Origin: SZAS-103 sp038316385
GTDB taxonomy: Bacteria; Pseudomonadota; Gammaproteobacteria; Xanthomonadales; Xanthomonadaceae
Assembly: GCA_038316385.1 (NCBI GenBank)
Contig: JBBQAN010000025.1
Coordinates: 1-38,356 of the forward strand
Reading direction: 5' to 3'
DNA length: 38,356 bases
Shown here: positions 7,716 through 16,453 of the stretch, piece by piece
How the letters are laid out: each line of letters opens with the position of its first letter
Numbering within the stretch: position 1 is the stretch's first letter
Position numbers and translations under genes: made by a program
Notes under the pieces: model-generated
What the model saw: the letters and a program-made list of their open reading frames with translations, nothing else
Told to the model about the DNA's origin: nothing
Database searches by the model: none

Positions 7716-8798
7716 ATGAAGAAGCATCTGTTGATGATCGCGGTTTCCGCGTGTTTCGCGACGGCAGGCATTGCCCAAGCCGCCCCAACCCCAAGCATGC
7801 AGCTGGCACAGAATCATCCGAACGCTAGCAGCGCGCAGCTCTCAACGGCGCAGCGCGGTGCGATCGTGGCTCAGATCGTTCGCGCTTGGGGACCGTTCGT
7901 GCAGCAGGTCCATCAAACCAGCGTCGGCGCTTGGGCTGGACGCATGCAGGGAACTTTCGCCGCAGCTACCGACAGCAACCTGCAGCGCGCTGCCGGCATG
8001 AAGACCTTCCAGGGCATGATGGACGCGCTGCTCGGCCAGCATCTGACGGATGCTCAAGTTACCGATTCGCTGGCATTGCAGGCTGAGGTCCTCAAGTCCG
8101 GGGGCAGGCCGGCACTGCTTGGCAGCACCACGGCGGATCTGGTTTATACGCCGCTAGTGCCCTGCCGCCTTGCCGATACTCGCGTCGTCGGCGGCCCGAT
8201 TACCGGGGGCGGCACACGTGGCTTCTTTGGTTGGGTGCTTTCGAACTACAGTTCGCAGGGCGGCAGCAGCACCAATTGCGGCGTACCGAACAACCCGTCT
8301 GCGCTGATGCTCAATTTCACGGTGGTCAATGCCACAGCATCCGGCTGGCTGACCGTATTCCCGTTCGGCACAACCAAGCCACTTGCCGCTAACCTGAACT
8401 ACGCTCCCGGCCAAATTGTCGGCAACGAAATCGCCGCCAAAATGACGATCGGCTCGGCCACGTCCGACTTCAGCATTTACGCCCAAGGCACGACGGACGT
8501 GGTGATCGATGTCGTCGGTTATTTCATGGCGCCGCAGGCGACGGCTTTGGACGTTATAGACACAGGGTCAACTGATTATCAATTTGTTCCAGGGGAAACT
8601 GACAGCGTGATCAAAGTGTGTCCGACGGGTTATACCATCGCAGGTGGCGGTTGTGACACGGGAGACAGCAGCGGGAAAACGGTCATAATTGGCAATTATC
8701 TTATTAATAATGGTCAAGATTGCGCTTTTACAAATAATAACACCGTCACCGAGAGGGTCAGTGTACGCGCGCATTGCGTCAGAACTCCAGGCCGTTGA
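7716..8798 (+). CDS. Secreted protein with LDTR-type beta domain
   Basis: The protein has 360 residues. The ATG at 7716 is chosen because AAGGAG lies 6 bases upstream and a signal peptide follows, with cleavage near A22-A23. Residues 40-130 are helical. Residues 143-270 form a beta domain opening with PLVPCRLADTR and ending with GTTDVVIDVVGYF. This pattern (P-x-R-L-x-D-T-R, LNFTV, GWLTVFP, ANLNY-PGQ, VVGYF) is one I know from repeats on secreted actinobacterial proteins; its function is not established. Residues 277-360 form a Cys-containing tail (C302, C313, C336, C354) rich in Asn/Thr, encoded by AT-richer DNA than the rest. It may be a surface or adhesive protein. It converges on rsuA. Confidence 0.75.
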   Translation: MKKHLLMIAVSACFATAGIAQAAPTPSMQLAQNHPNASSAQLSTAQRGAIVAQIVRAWGPFVQQVHQTSVGAWAGRMQGTFAAATDSNLQRAAGMKTFQGMMDALLGQHLTDAQVTDSLALQAEVLKSGGRPALLGSTTADLVYTPLVPCRLADTRVVGGPITGGGTRGFFGWVLSNYSSQGGSSTNCGVPNNPSALMLNFTVVNATASGWLTVFPFGTTKPLAANLNYAPGQIVGNEIAAKMTIGSATSDFSIYAQGTTDVVIDVVGYFMAPQATALDVIDTGSTDYQFVPGETDSVIKVCPTGYTIAGGGCDTGDSSGKTVIIGNYLINNGQDCAFTNNNTVTERVSVRAHCVRTPGR

Positions 8799-8813
8799 TT
8801 CGACAAGAATGAG

Positions 8814-8861
8814 CGGCTCAATGGGTCGGTTGCGAGATTGGCCCATTGATGACAGGAGCCG
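8814..8861. terminator. Bulged hairpin between convergent genes
   Basis: CGGCTC and TCAATGGG (8814-8825) pair with CCCATTGA (8842-8849) and GAGCCG (8856-8861), forming a long interrupted stem. It sits in the gap between the convergent secreted-protein gene and rsuA. There is no clean T-tract, so termination is only suggested. Confidence 0.4.
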
Positions 8862-8865
8862 TCAT

Positions 8866-9570
8866 TTAAACTTGCAACTGCAAGTCACTTGCTAATGACG
8901 CATCCAGTACACGCCATTGGCCCGGCGCAAGACCATCGAGCGTCCATCCGCCGATCCGGCTGCGATGCAGCGCCTCGACATGATTGCCGACTGCAGCGAA
9001 CATCCGCCGTACTTGGTGGTAGCGACCTTCGGTGAGCGTAAGTCGGGCAGTACGCGCACCAAGAACTTCCATCGGTACCGGTGCAAGCGGCGTCTGTTCC
9101 GATTCCAGCATCAAATTACCGCTGGCAAATAATGCGATTTCGTCGCCACGCATGTCTCCGGCAAGCGTGACTTCGTACACTTTGGATAAATTCGATTTCG
9201 GCGACACGATCCGGTGCAGCAGCACCCCATCGTCGGTCAACAACAATAAGCCGGAGGTGTCGCGATCGAGGCGGCCGACCGGCGAGATGATCGGTTTGCG
9301 CAAACGAAACCGCAGCGGCAGCAAGTCGTACACGACGTTGCCCGGATCGCGCGTCGAGCACGTGTATCCGACCGGCTTGTGCAGCATCAACACGATGCCC
9401 TGCGCGGGATCGAGCGGGTCGCCATCGATGCGCACATCCGCATGTGCGCTGGAATCGTCCGCATACAGCACGTCGCCAGCCGCATCGGTGATGCGCCCAT
9501 CGCGAAACATTGCGGCAACCTCTCTGCGACTGCCGTATCCGAGATTCGCGATCTGCTTGAGCAGTTTCAT
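8866..9570 (-). CDS. rsuA: 16S rRNA pseudouridine(516) synthase, RsuA family
   Basis: The protein has 234 residues from the ATG at 9570; upstream codons are open but lack family similarity. An N-terminal S4-like RNA-binding region (MKLLKQIANLGYGSRREV) precedes the catalytic domain. The signature GRLDRDTSGLLLLTDDG is at 99-115, with catalytic Asp at 102. The C-terminal TEGRYHQVRRMFAAVGNHVE, then LHRSRIGG, matches RsuA closely. RsuA isomerises U516 of 16S rRNA during small-subunit assembly. It starts 13 bases after the rsmC stop on the same strand, so the two form a small rRNA-modification operon. RluE/RluB are paralogous alternatives, but the 'CSTRDP' and 'EGRYHQV' context fits RsuA best. Confidence 0.85.
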   Translation of the reverse strand: MKLLKQIANLGYGSRREVAAMFRDGRITDAAGDVLYADDSSAHADVRIDGDPLDPAQGIVLMLHKPVGYTCSTRDPGNVVYDLLPLRFRLRKPIISPVGRLDRDTSGLLLLTDDGVLLHRIVSPKSNLSKVYEVTLAGDMRGDEIALFASGNLMLESEQTPLAPVPMEVLGARTARLTLTEGRYHQVRRMFAAVGNHVEALHRSRIGGWTLDGLAPGQWRVLDASLASDLQLQV

Positions 9571-9583
9571 GGTGTGTCGTCGA

Positions 9584-10657
9584 TCATGGGGCCATGACCG
9601 CTTCGATAACCTTGAAACCGCGCTCGCTCGCAACGGTGCGTACTGAATCGAAGCGCTCGTTCAAGATCGATTCGTAGGGCAGATGCCGATTGGCGACCAG
9701 CCACAGGCGTCCGTGCGGATCGAGTGCATCCGCTGCGGCGGCGATGAACGCGCGTCCGAGCTCCGGCAGATCGGCGCGACCCTGGTGAAACGGCGGATTG
9801 GTCACAATGAAATCGTAGCGCTGCGGCAGGCCGCTGGTTACGTCGTGCCAGTAGTAGTCGAGCTTCGTTGTCGTCGGGCTCGTTGCAAGATTCAATCGCG
9901 CCAGATTTGATCGCGCCAGTTCGAGCGCGCGCGCATCGGCTTCATACAGATCGAGCGACGTCGCATGTATGCAGCGCGCGAGCACTTCCGCCGACAGATA
10001 ACCATAGCCCGTGCCGAGATCCGCGCCACGTCCGGACAGATCGTCGGGAAGATATGCGCCCAGCAGCTCCGATGCGGCATCGATCCGATCCCATGCAAAC
10101 ACGCCGGGTCGGCTCATGAAGCGTCCATCGGCGATCGGCCGCAGCGCATCGAGGAGTATCCATTTTTCGAGCAACGCACGATCCAGAGTTTCTTCGCACA
10201 ATGTCGCCCAGAACACGCGGCAATGATTCTTGCTGATGCTGCGCAACGGCCCGAGCAACCTGTGCATGTCGGACTCCCCGGAACGCGCGCCTTCGTTGTT
10301 CGCAATACTCGCGACGAGCGTGCCACCTACCATCGTGCATCGCACTGCGCGCGCCAGATCCGCGCGCGCCTGTTCGCGCTGGCGCGGCGGCAACAACAAG
10401 ACCAATGGAAATGTTTCATCATCAGTCATTGCGACAACCGTCAGGCCACCGCGTTGCAGTGCATCGGCATACGGCTTGAACGTCTGCTCGCACACCAGTT
10501 TTTCCAACGGCATCGCGCGCAGTGGCCAACCGTCGCGCGCATGCGCAAACAGCACGCGCCCATTCCGCGGCCACGCAAGCGCACCGGTCGCGAACGGCAG
10601 CATCAGGGTTGCGAGCGCCGCATCATCGTCGCGGCCGAATGCGGTTTTCGCACTCAA
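9584..10657 (-). CDS. rsmC: 16S rRNA m2G1207 methyltransferase RsmC-like
   Basis: The protein has 357 residues from a TTG start with GGAG 8-9 bases upstream. The architecture matches RsmC: a degenerate N-terminal methyltransferase-like half (1-170) followed by an active SAM-dependent half. The SAM-binding motif DLGTGYGYLS lies at 213-222, and the catalytic NPPFH motif at 287-291 is typical of guanine-N2 methylation. RsmC methylates G1207 of 16S rRNA in the 30S subunit; RlmG is a similar alternative for 23S rRNA. The location directly ahead of rsuA supports a 16S role. The downstream rsuA is probably co-transcribed. Confidence 0.82.
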   Translation of the reverse strand: MSAKTAFGRDDDAALATLMLPFATGALAWPRNGRVLFAHARDGWPLRAMPLEKLVCEQTFKPYADALQRGGLTVVAMTDDETFPLVLLLPPRQREQARADLARAVRCTMVGGTLVASIANNEGARSGESDMHRLLGPLRSISKNHCRVFWATLCEETLDRALLEKWILLDALRPIADGRFMSRPGVFAWDRIDAASELLGAYLPDDLSGRGADLGTGYGYLSAEVLARCIHATSLDLYEADARALELARSNLARLNLATSPTTTKLDYYWHDVTSGLPQRYDFIVTNPPFHQGRADLPELGRAFIAAAADALDPHGRLWLVANRHLPYESILNERFDSVRTVASERGFKVIEAVMAP

Positions 10658-10882
10658 GATCGTACTCCGCCAAATCGATGTGCAAGTTTATCGCTTCCGC
10701 GCAGCGCTCCGCAGTTGTCGCCGTTGGCGCGTGAAGAAGCCTTCACGCAAATCTTCACGACGCCTCCACTGCGCTGCATCCAGGATACGTGTACCGAACG
10801 CACTGCCGCGTTGCACGACGCGCACCGTCGGTCCGGTTTTTCATCGTTCCACACGTCCTTACACTCAATCAGGAGTCACATC

Positions 10883-11485
10883 ATGAAAATTCGCAGCCTT
10901 TCAATCGCACTCGCCGCAACGCTGGCCCTCTCGACCGTCGCGATGGCCGCCGACAACATGGCCGCCGATAATTCGATGGGCATGAGCGACCACTCGATGT
11001 CCATGCACGATCCGATGGTTGGCGGCGCGGCGATGTACGCCAACAAGGACATCATTGACAACGCGGTCAATTCGAAGGATCACACCACATTGGTCGCTGC
11101 GGTCAAGGCCGCTGGCCTCGTCGACACGCTGAAAGGTCCGGGTCCGTTCACCGTGTTCGCGCCGACCAATGAGGCATTCGCCGCGCTGCCCGCCGGCACC
11201 GTCGATACACTGCTTAAACCCGAGAACAAGGCGATGCTCGCCGGGGTGCTGACTTATCACGTCGTGCCGGGGCGCCTGGATACCACAGCACTGGATGCGC
11301 AGATCAAGGCAGGCGGCGGCAAGGCGATGCTCAAGACTGTGCAAGGTGGCGAACTCACCGTGATGGGCCACGGCAAGCATCTGACCGTTACCGACGCAAA
11401 GGGCAACACCGCGCATATCACGATCGCCAACGTGTACCAGAGCAATGGCGTGATTTTGGTGGTGGACAAGGTGCTGATGCAGTAA
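10883..11485 (+). CDS. Secreted fasciclin-domain protein
   Basis: The protein has 200 residues. The ATG at 10883 is preceded by AGGAG at 10871-10875; the frame is open much further upstream but is non-coding there. A signal peptide ends near VAMA-ADN. Residues 23-55 form a Met/His/Asp-rich segment (MGMSDHSMSMHDPM), suggestive of metal, perhaps copper, binding. One fasciclin (FAS1) domain fills about 58-200: NKDIIDNAV, then GPFTVFAPTNEAFAALP, LTYHVVPG and NGVILVVDKVLM. Bacterial FAS1 proteins are periplasmic or surface proteins with adhesive or unknown roles. It is followed by a clear terminator, so it is probably monocistronic. Confidence 0.92.
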   Translation: MKIRSLSIALAATLALSTVAMAADNMAADNSMGMSDHSMSMHDPMVGGAAMYANKDIIDNAVNSKDHTTLVAAVKAAGLVDTLKGPGPFTVFAPTNEAFAALPAGTVDTLLKPENKAMLAGVLTYHVVPGRLDTTALDAQIKAGGGKAMLKTVQGGELTVMGHGKHLTVTDAKGNTAHITIANVYQSNGVILVVDKVLMQ

Positions 11486-11521
11486 GCAAGGAACGCAGTC
11501 CGTCAATGGATTGACGACAGC

Positions 11522-11547
11522 AAAGGGCAGCTTCGGCTGCCCTTTTT
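11522..11547 (+). terminator. Intrinsic terminator after the fasciclin gene
   Basis: GGGCAGC (11525-11531), a TTCG loop and GCTGCCC (11536-11542) are followed by five T. Three preceding A extend the stem. Confidence 0.93.
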
Positions 11548-11669
11548 GATGGGCAGGATGCGCGAATGCCGCGTGCGCATGGATGCGCAGGAGCGGCTTC
11601 CTGGCGTCATCCGGGCACCCGTTGATCGCTCGACGCTAGAATGCGTCGATCGCCTCGTCTGGAATCTGC

Positions 11670-12581
11670 ATGATCCTCGGATTATTTGCATCGTTGCTGC
11701 TCGCATCCGCAGGCGCCGCGGAAGCTTCCATTCCTGCCGACGAGACGCCGATCGCCTGCGAGAACTGCGCCGACTGGAACCAGCCGCAAGCGCCGTTCCA
11801 CATTTTCGGAAACACGTATTACGTCGGCATGCATGGCTTGTCGTCGGTGCTGATCGCGACAAAGTCCGGCTTGATCCTGCTCGACGGCGACCTGCCGCAA
11901 TCGGCGCAGCGCATCGCCGAGCACATCAAGACGCTAGGCTTCGATGTGCACGACGTGCGGCTGATCCTGAATTCGTACACGCATTATGATCATGCTGGCG
12001 GAATCGCCGCGCTGCAAAGGATCAGCGGTGCGAACGTGGCCGCCAGCGCGCTGGCGGCGGTTGCATTGCAGAACGGCGCAGTGTCGGCAGACGATCCGCA
12101 GTTCGATTCAGGCAAGGCGATGCGGTTTCCGCCGGTCGCGCATGTGCAAGCCGTGCTCGACGGCGAAACGATTTCGCTCGGCGACACTGCCGTCACCGCG
12201 CATTACACGCCAGGACATTCGCCCGGTGGAACGACCTGGACCTGGCACAGTTGCGAGAAGCTGCGTTGCATCGACTTCGTGTATGCCGATAGCCTGAATG
12301 CACTGTCGGCCGGCGACTTCCGCTACAGCGACCCGACGCGCAATCCGGCAACCGCCGACATCTTGCGCCACAGCATCGCGATCGTGCGCGACTTGCATTG
12401 CGACGCGATGATCAGCGTGCATCCGGATGCGAGCGGCGTGTTCGACAAGGCTGCGGCGAATGCGCGCGATTCATCGACGAATGCGTTTCTCGATCCAGGC
12501 GCGTGCCGCGCCTACGCCGACGATGCGCAGAAACGTCTTGATGGGCTATTGAAGAAAGAGCGCGCAACGGCGCCGAACTAA
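11670..12581 (+). CDS. Subclass B3-like metallo-beta-lactamase fold protein with atypical zinc site
   Basis: The protein has 303 residues with an N-terminal signal peptide (cleavage near A17-E18), so it is periplasmic. The fold is that of B3 metallo-beta-lactamases: WNQPQAPFHIFGNTYYVG, GLILLDGDLPQSA, HYTPGHSPGGTTWTW and FVYADSLNALSA. The zinc motif that is normally H-x-H-x-D-H reads Y103-T-H105-Y-D107-H108, so the first ligand (His116 in B3 numbering) is Tyr. The other ligands are present: H183 in TPGHSPGG and H251 in SVHPDASG. B3 enzymes hydrolyse beta-lactams with one or two zinc ions; a change at position 116 (Gln in GOB enzymes) is known to alter zinc use. Whether this protein hydrolyses beta-lactams cannot be told from sequence. 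No strong Shine-Dalgarno is visible. Confidence 0.85.
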   Translation: MILGLFASLLLASAGAAEASIPADETPIACENCADWNQPQAPFHIFGNTYYVGMHGLSSVLIATKSGLILLDGDLPQSAQRIAEHIKTLGFDVHDVRLILNSYTHYDHAGGIAALQRISGANVAASALAAVALQNGAVSADDPQFDSGKAMRFPPVAHVQAVLDGETISLGDTAVTAHYTPGHSPGGTTWTWHSCEKLRCIDFVYADSLNALSAGDFRYSDPTRNPATADILRHSIAIVRDLHCDAMISVHPDASGVFDKAAANARDSSTNAFLDPGACRAYADDAQKRLDGLLKKERATAPN

Positions 12582-12643
12582 GCGATGCAGCCACATCGCA
12601 TTGAGAGACCCGCCATTGCAGGAAACGCAGCAATCAACGTGCG

Positions 12644-13972
12644 TTATTTCGCGAACGCCGGTGTCACCCGCCATACGGCGTTGCCCACGTCGTCGGCGAC
12701 CAGCAGCGCGCCGCGCTTGTCGATCGCCACACCGACCGGTCGTCCGCGGGCACTGCCGTCCGGATCGAGGAAACCGGTCAGCACGTCCTCCGGCATGCCT
12801 GCCGGGCTGCCATTTGCAAACGGCACGAAGATCACCTTGTAGCCGCTGTGCGGATTACGGTTCCACGATCCGTGCTGTCCGACGAATGCGCCGTTCGCGT
12901 AATGCGGCCCGAGCAATGCGCCGGTGTAGAACACCAATCCCAGTGATGCGGTGTGCGGGCCGAGCGCGTAGTCGGGCTTGATCGCGGTGGCCACCAGATC
13001 CGGTCTTGGCGGCTTCACGCGCACATCGACGTGCTGGCCGAAGTAGCTGTAAGGCCAGCCGTAAAATCCGCCGTCCTTGACCGACGTCATGTAATCCGGC
13101 ACCAGATCGCTGCCGATTTCATCGCGTTCGTTGACGGCCGTCCACAGTGATCCGCTTTGCGGATTCCGGGCAAGACCGTTCGCATTGCGCAGGCCCGATG
13201 CGAACGTGCGCGACGTACCGGTTGCGCGATCAATCTCGATGATGCGAGCGCGGCCTGCTTCCTGCGCGATGCCGTTCTCGCCGACATTGCTGTTGGAACC
13301 AATCGTCACGTAAAGCTTGCTGCCGTCACGACTCGCCAGAATATTCTTGGTCCAGTGATGGTTGATCGGGCCGGCAGGCAGATCGAACAATTTTGTTGCG
13401 GTCGCATCGATCCGGGTTTCGCCATCGCGATACGGGAATCGCAGCACCGCATCCGAATCGGCGACGTAAAAGTCGTTGCCGACCAGCACCATCCCGAACG
13501 GCGAGTGCAGGTTTTGCAGGAAGATACTGCGCGTATCGACGACACCATCGCCATTGCTGTCGCGCAACAACGTGATCCGGTTCGCGCTCGGCGTCCCTGC
13601 GCCGGCTTCCTTCATTTCGTGCTTCATGATAGCGCCACGTATGCCCTTGCTGTCGTCCGGTTTCGGCGGCGCATTGGTTTCGGCCACTAGCACATCGCCA
13701 TTCGGCAGCACGTACAGCCAGCGCGGGTGATCGAGTCCGACTGCGAAAGCGCGCACCGACAAGCCGGATGCGGCGATCGGCGTCGCACCGTTATTCCAAC
13801 CGGTAGCCGGGGCGATATTGACCGTGGGAATCAACGTGTGGTTCGGCTCGGGCAGGGTGGGATTCGGGCCGCTGCCTTGCAAGACGGACAACGTTGCCTT
13901 GTCGCCGCAACTCGCGATGCCGACCAATGCCAGTCCCGCACACAACGTGTAAACGACGATTGACACGCGCAT
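12644..13972 (-). CDS. PQQ-dependent glucose/sorbosone dehydrogenase-like lipoprotein
   Basis: The protein has 442 residues from the ATG at 13972, which has GGAGG upstream. The signal peptide ends in a lipobox (I-A-S-C), so it is an anchored periplasmic lipoprotein. A six-bladed beta-propeller follows: GLDHPRWLYVLPNGDVLVAE, NLHSPFGMVLVGNDFYVADS, HHWTKNILASRDGSKLYVTIGS, FASGLRNANGLA, GFYGWPYSY and FVGQHGSWNR. These match the soluble glucose dehydrogenase / L-sorbosone dehydrogenase family, which oxidises sugars with PQQ. An additional DSNGDGVVD calcium-type loop lies between the blades. No PQQ biosynthesis genes are in the window. It lies downstream of the EamA transporter on the same strand. 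Confidence 0.88.
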   Translation of the reverse strand: MRVSIVVYTLCAGLALVGIASCGDKATLSVLQGSGPNPTLPEPNHTLIPTVNIAPATGWNNGATPIAASGLSVRAFAVGLDHPRWLYVLPNGDVLVAETNAPPKPDDSKGIRGAIMKHEMKEAGAGTPSANRITLLRDSNGDGVVDTRSIFLQNLHSPFGMVLVGNDFYVADSDAVLRFPYRDGETRIDATATKLFDLPAGPINHHWTKNILASRDGSKLYVTIGSNSNVGENGIAQEAGRARIIEIDRATGTSRTFASGLRNANGLARNPQSGSLWTAVNERDEIGSDLVPDYMTSVKDGGFYGWPYSYFGQHVDVRVKPPRPDLVATAIKPDYALGPHTASLGLVFYTGALLGPHYANGAFVGQHGSWNRNPHSGYKVIFVPFANGSPAGMPEDVLTGFLDPDGSARGRPVGVAIDKRGALLVADDVGNAVWRVTPAFAK

Positions 13973-14123
13973 CCTGTACCTCCGTCCGGTTTGGATTGTT
14001 TGCACGAGCTTCACTGCGCGTGCGGATCGATTTTCGCATGCCGGACAGGCGCAACGGCGATATGCGTGACGAATGGAGGGGCTTGCTTCAGGTTGATCGC
14101 ATAGCTCGCTGCCACAAACGCGA

Positions 14124-15008
14124 TCAGGGATGCTCGGGTTCGATGTGCACGCGTTCGCGGCGTAACAGGTACAACCCGCTGGCGATGATGATCGCCGCAC
14201 CGACCCAGGTCATCGCATCGGGCAACACACCCCAGAGGGTGAAGTCGAGAGTCATGCTCCAGCCCAGCGCCGTGTATTCGAGCGGCGCGATCAATGATGC
14301 TTCACCATGGCGGAATGCTTCAGTGATCGCGTATTGCCCGAGCGAGCCGCTAACGCCGACACCAGCGATCCATATCCAGTCCGATTGCGCGATCGGTATC
14401 CAGCCGGACACGGCGCAGAGTCCCGCGCCGAGCGTGAGCAACAGCATCAACCAGACCACCATCGCCTGGGTGCTGTCGGTACGCGACAGCACGCGCCCCG
14501 TAATCGCGGAAATCGCGTAGCCGAACGCGGCCAGCAATACCGCGAGACCGGCGACGCTGACGACTCCATCGCCACTTGGCCGCAGCGCGACGAGCACGCC
14601 CGCCATACCGATGAAGATTGCGGTCCAGCGCCGCGGCCCGACGCGTTCGCGCAGAATCGGTACCGATAGTGCGGTGATCAACATGGGCGCAATGAACGAA
14701 ATTGCATATGCGCTCGAAATCGGCATCCGGTGCAAGCCATAGACGAAGGCTTCCAGCATCGCCACGCTGATCGAGCCGCGCAACAAATGCAAAGGCCATC
14801 GCACCCGCAACAATGGCCGCCAGCCTGTCGTCGCCAGTGCCCAGGTCAATACCAGCGGCAACGACGCCGCACCGCGCAGCGCCGCGATCTGGAGCGGCAG
14901 ATAATGCGCAGACAGCGATTTCATTCCCGCGTCCATGAGCGAGAACAGTCCGACCGCCGCGAGCATCGTGAGAATCGCGCGCGTATTGCCTGCATTGCGT
15001 GCGGTCAT
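14124..15008 (-). CDS. EamA/DMT family transporter
   Basis: The protein has 294 residues and ten predicted membrane segments arranged as two EamA repeats (about 10-145 and 155-285). Examples are ILTMLAAVGLFSLMDAGMKS, ISSAYAISFIAPMLITALSVPILRE and GLAVLLAAFGYAISAI. The sequence S-x-Y-A-x-x-F-x-x-P near the end of the first repeat is typical of drug/metabolite exporters. The substrate cannot be predicted. The ATG at 15008 has no strong ribosome-binding site. The PQQ-dehydrogenase gene follows after 151 bases on the same strand with its own Shine-Dalgarno. Confidence 0.9.
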   Translation of the reverse strand: MTARNAGNTRAILTMLAAVGLFSLMDAGMKSLSAHYLPLQIAALRGAASLPLVLTWALATTGWRPLLRVRWPLHLLRGSISVAMLEAFVYGLHRMPISSAYAISFIAPMLITALSVPILRERVGPRRWTAIFIGMAGVLVALRPSGDGVVSVAGLAVLLAAFGYAISAITGRVLSRTDSTQAMVVWLMLLLTLGAGLCAVSGWIPIAQSDWIWIAGVGVSGSLGQYAITEAFRHGEASLIAPLEYTALGWSMTLDFTLWGVLPDAMTWVGAAIIIASGLYLLRRERVHIEPEHP

Positions 15009-15138
15009 GTGCGGAATATTGCAAACAGCTCAAGCGACATGTCGCAGTGACTCCATCAAAGTCGCGCGACTTTGCGATGACCTTGCATTCTTGGCAAGCA
15101 TCAGTGGTTTTGATGCGCGAATGCCGCAGGCGCCCTGC

Positions 15139-15163
15139 AAAAAAAGCCGGCATTCCTGCCGGC
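15139..15163 (-). terminator. Intrinsic terminator after the small secreted protein
   Basis: On the minus strand GCCGGCA, a GGAA loop and TGCCGGC (15146-15163) are followed by seven T (15139-15145). It ends the transcript of the gene at 15207-15653. Confidence 0.92.
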
Positions 15164-15206
15164 CTTGGTGACACTTGTTGTGGAGATCAATTCTGCGCGA
15201 GCTGGC

Positions 15207-15653
15207 TCAGCGCGAGATCGTGAACTCGCCCACGTCCACGCCGATGTTCACGCCTTCGCCATTGCCTGCCAGCGCAAGCGAGACGGGACCCTTTGTGAGG
15301 ACCTGCGCCTCGCCGGATTTCACCACGCCTGCATTCGCGCTCGCCTGAGCATAGCGTCCAAGCACATCAGTCATGCGGTGCACGTCGGTGAACTTGCCCT
15401 TGCCGTCGTCGATATGCCATTTTCCGACGGTCAGTCCGATTGCTCTCGCGGCGACATGCACGCGCATCGACTTGCCGTTTTCACAAGTGATGGTGCCCGA
15501 ACCGGTGGTGTGCTTGTAGATCAGCGACCAGCCGGTCAAGTTGTAGTGGAGGGTGCAACCCAAGTCTGCATCGGCAGCTGCTGCTGGCAGCGATGCCGAC
15601 ATCGCGAGGGCGCATACCGTCGCGGCGGCGATGGAAAGTAGTGTCCGTTGCAT
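15207..15653 (-). CDS. Small secreted protein of unknown function
   Basis: The protein has 148 residues from the ATG at 15653, with AAGGAG upstream. A clear signal peptide is cleaved near AAA-DAD, giving a periplasmic or secreted protein of about 120 residues with two cysteines (in DLGCTLHY and TITCENG) that may form a disulfide. The layout resembles DUF992-type secreted proteins: an opening strand with a Cys, a 'TGSGTITC' turn, Gly/Ala-rich beta strands and a closing GVNIGVDVGEFTISR. I cannot assign it to that family with confidence. It has its own terminator and stands between two unrelated genes, so context does not help. Confidence 0.8.
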   Translation of the reverse strand: MQRTLLSIAAATVCALAMSASLPAAAADADLGCTLHYNLTGWSLIYKHTTGSGTITCENGKSMRVHVAARAIGLTVGKWHIDDGKGKFTDVHRMTDVLGRYAQASANAGVVKSGEAQVLTKGPVSLALAGNGEGVNIGVDVGEFTISR

Positions 15654-15784
15654 GTTAGTGCTCCTTGGTGAGGGGATCTTCGAATGAACCCGTGCCACAG
15701 TGTGCATGTTTAACCTGAACGAAAGAGAAAATCATCGATCCCGGTTACACGAACCGTTCATCGCCGTGTCGATTTCAAGCGCAA

Positions 15785-16453
15785 TCAATCCAGGCCTGCA
15801 ATTTGCCGCAACGCTTCCTCGAATGCCTGCGCTGGCTGGCCACCCTGGATCAAATGGCGCCCATTGATGATGACCGACGGCACCGCCTGGATTCCCTGTT
15901 CGATGTAGTGGCGCTCCTGCGCGCGCACCCCGGCGGCGTAGGTGTCGGTCGCAAGGACTTGCCCTGCCCGCTCTGTGTCCAGACCCGCGTCGCCCGCGAT
16001 CCTCGCGAGAACGCCGTGCGCGGACACGTCCTCTCCATCGGTGAAATACGCGTGCAGCAAAGCATGCTTGAGTACGCGTTCGGATTCGCGGCTTTCCAGC
16101 CCCGCCCAATGCAACAGGCGGTGCGCGTCGAAGGTGTTATAGACGCGGTCACGCGCGTTGAACACGAAGCCGAGTTCTGCTCCGCGCGCGCGCAGCACCT
16201 CGCGGTTGCGCTCGAGTTGTTCAGGCGTCGAGCCGTATTTGCGCCGCAGGTGTTCGGTCGCATCCTCGCCTTCGGATGGCATCTGCGGATTGAGTTCGAA
16301 CGGCTGGAAATGGATTTCGACCGCGATGCGATCGCCGATTCGATCCACTGCCTGCTCCAGCGATTTCAGGCCGACCGCGCACCACGGGCAAGACACATCC
16401 GACACGAAATCGATCCGGACAGGGATCGGACTGGAGTTGTTTGAAATCGTCAT
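15785..16453 (-). CDS. DsbA-family oxidoreductase, FrnE-like
   Basis: The protein has 222 residues; the ATG at 16453 begins MTISNNSSPIPVRIDFVSDV. It has a thioredoxin fold with active site C22-P-W-C25 in VSCPWCAVG. A helical insertion with FELNPQMP and VYNTFDAHRLLHWAG follows, then the cis-Pro region QAVPSVIING and the end GGQPAQAFEEAL. This is the FrnE/DSBA subgroup, which is cytosolic: no signal peptide is present. FrnE proteins act in thiol-disulfide exchange or isomerisation, some in polyketide synthesis or stress response. Substrates are unknown. It has no operon partner. Confidence 0.9.
   Translation of the reverse strand: MTISNNSSPIPVRIDFVSDVSCPWCAVGLKSLEQAVDRIGDRIAVEIHFQPFELNPQMPSEGEDATEHLRRKYGSTPEQLERNREVLRARGAELGFVFNARDRVYNTFDAHRLLHWAGLESRESERVLKHALLHAYFTDGEDVSAHGVLARIAGDAGLDTERAGQVLATDTYAAGVRAQERHYIEQGIQAVPSVIINGRHLIQGGQPAQAFEEALRQIAGLD

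Noticed and set aside
9965..10882. Long N-terminal extension of the fasciclin frame
   Set aside because: It overlaps rsmC in antisense. The signal peptide and AGGAG place the true start at 10883.
11670..12581. Calling the metallo-beta-lactamase a resistance gene
   Set aside because: One zinc ligand is replaced and many B3-fold proteins have other substrates; sequence alone does not support a resistance claim.
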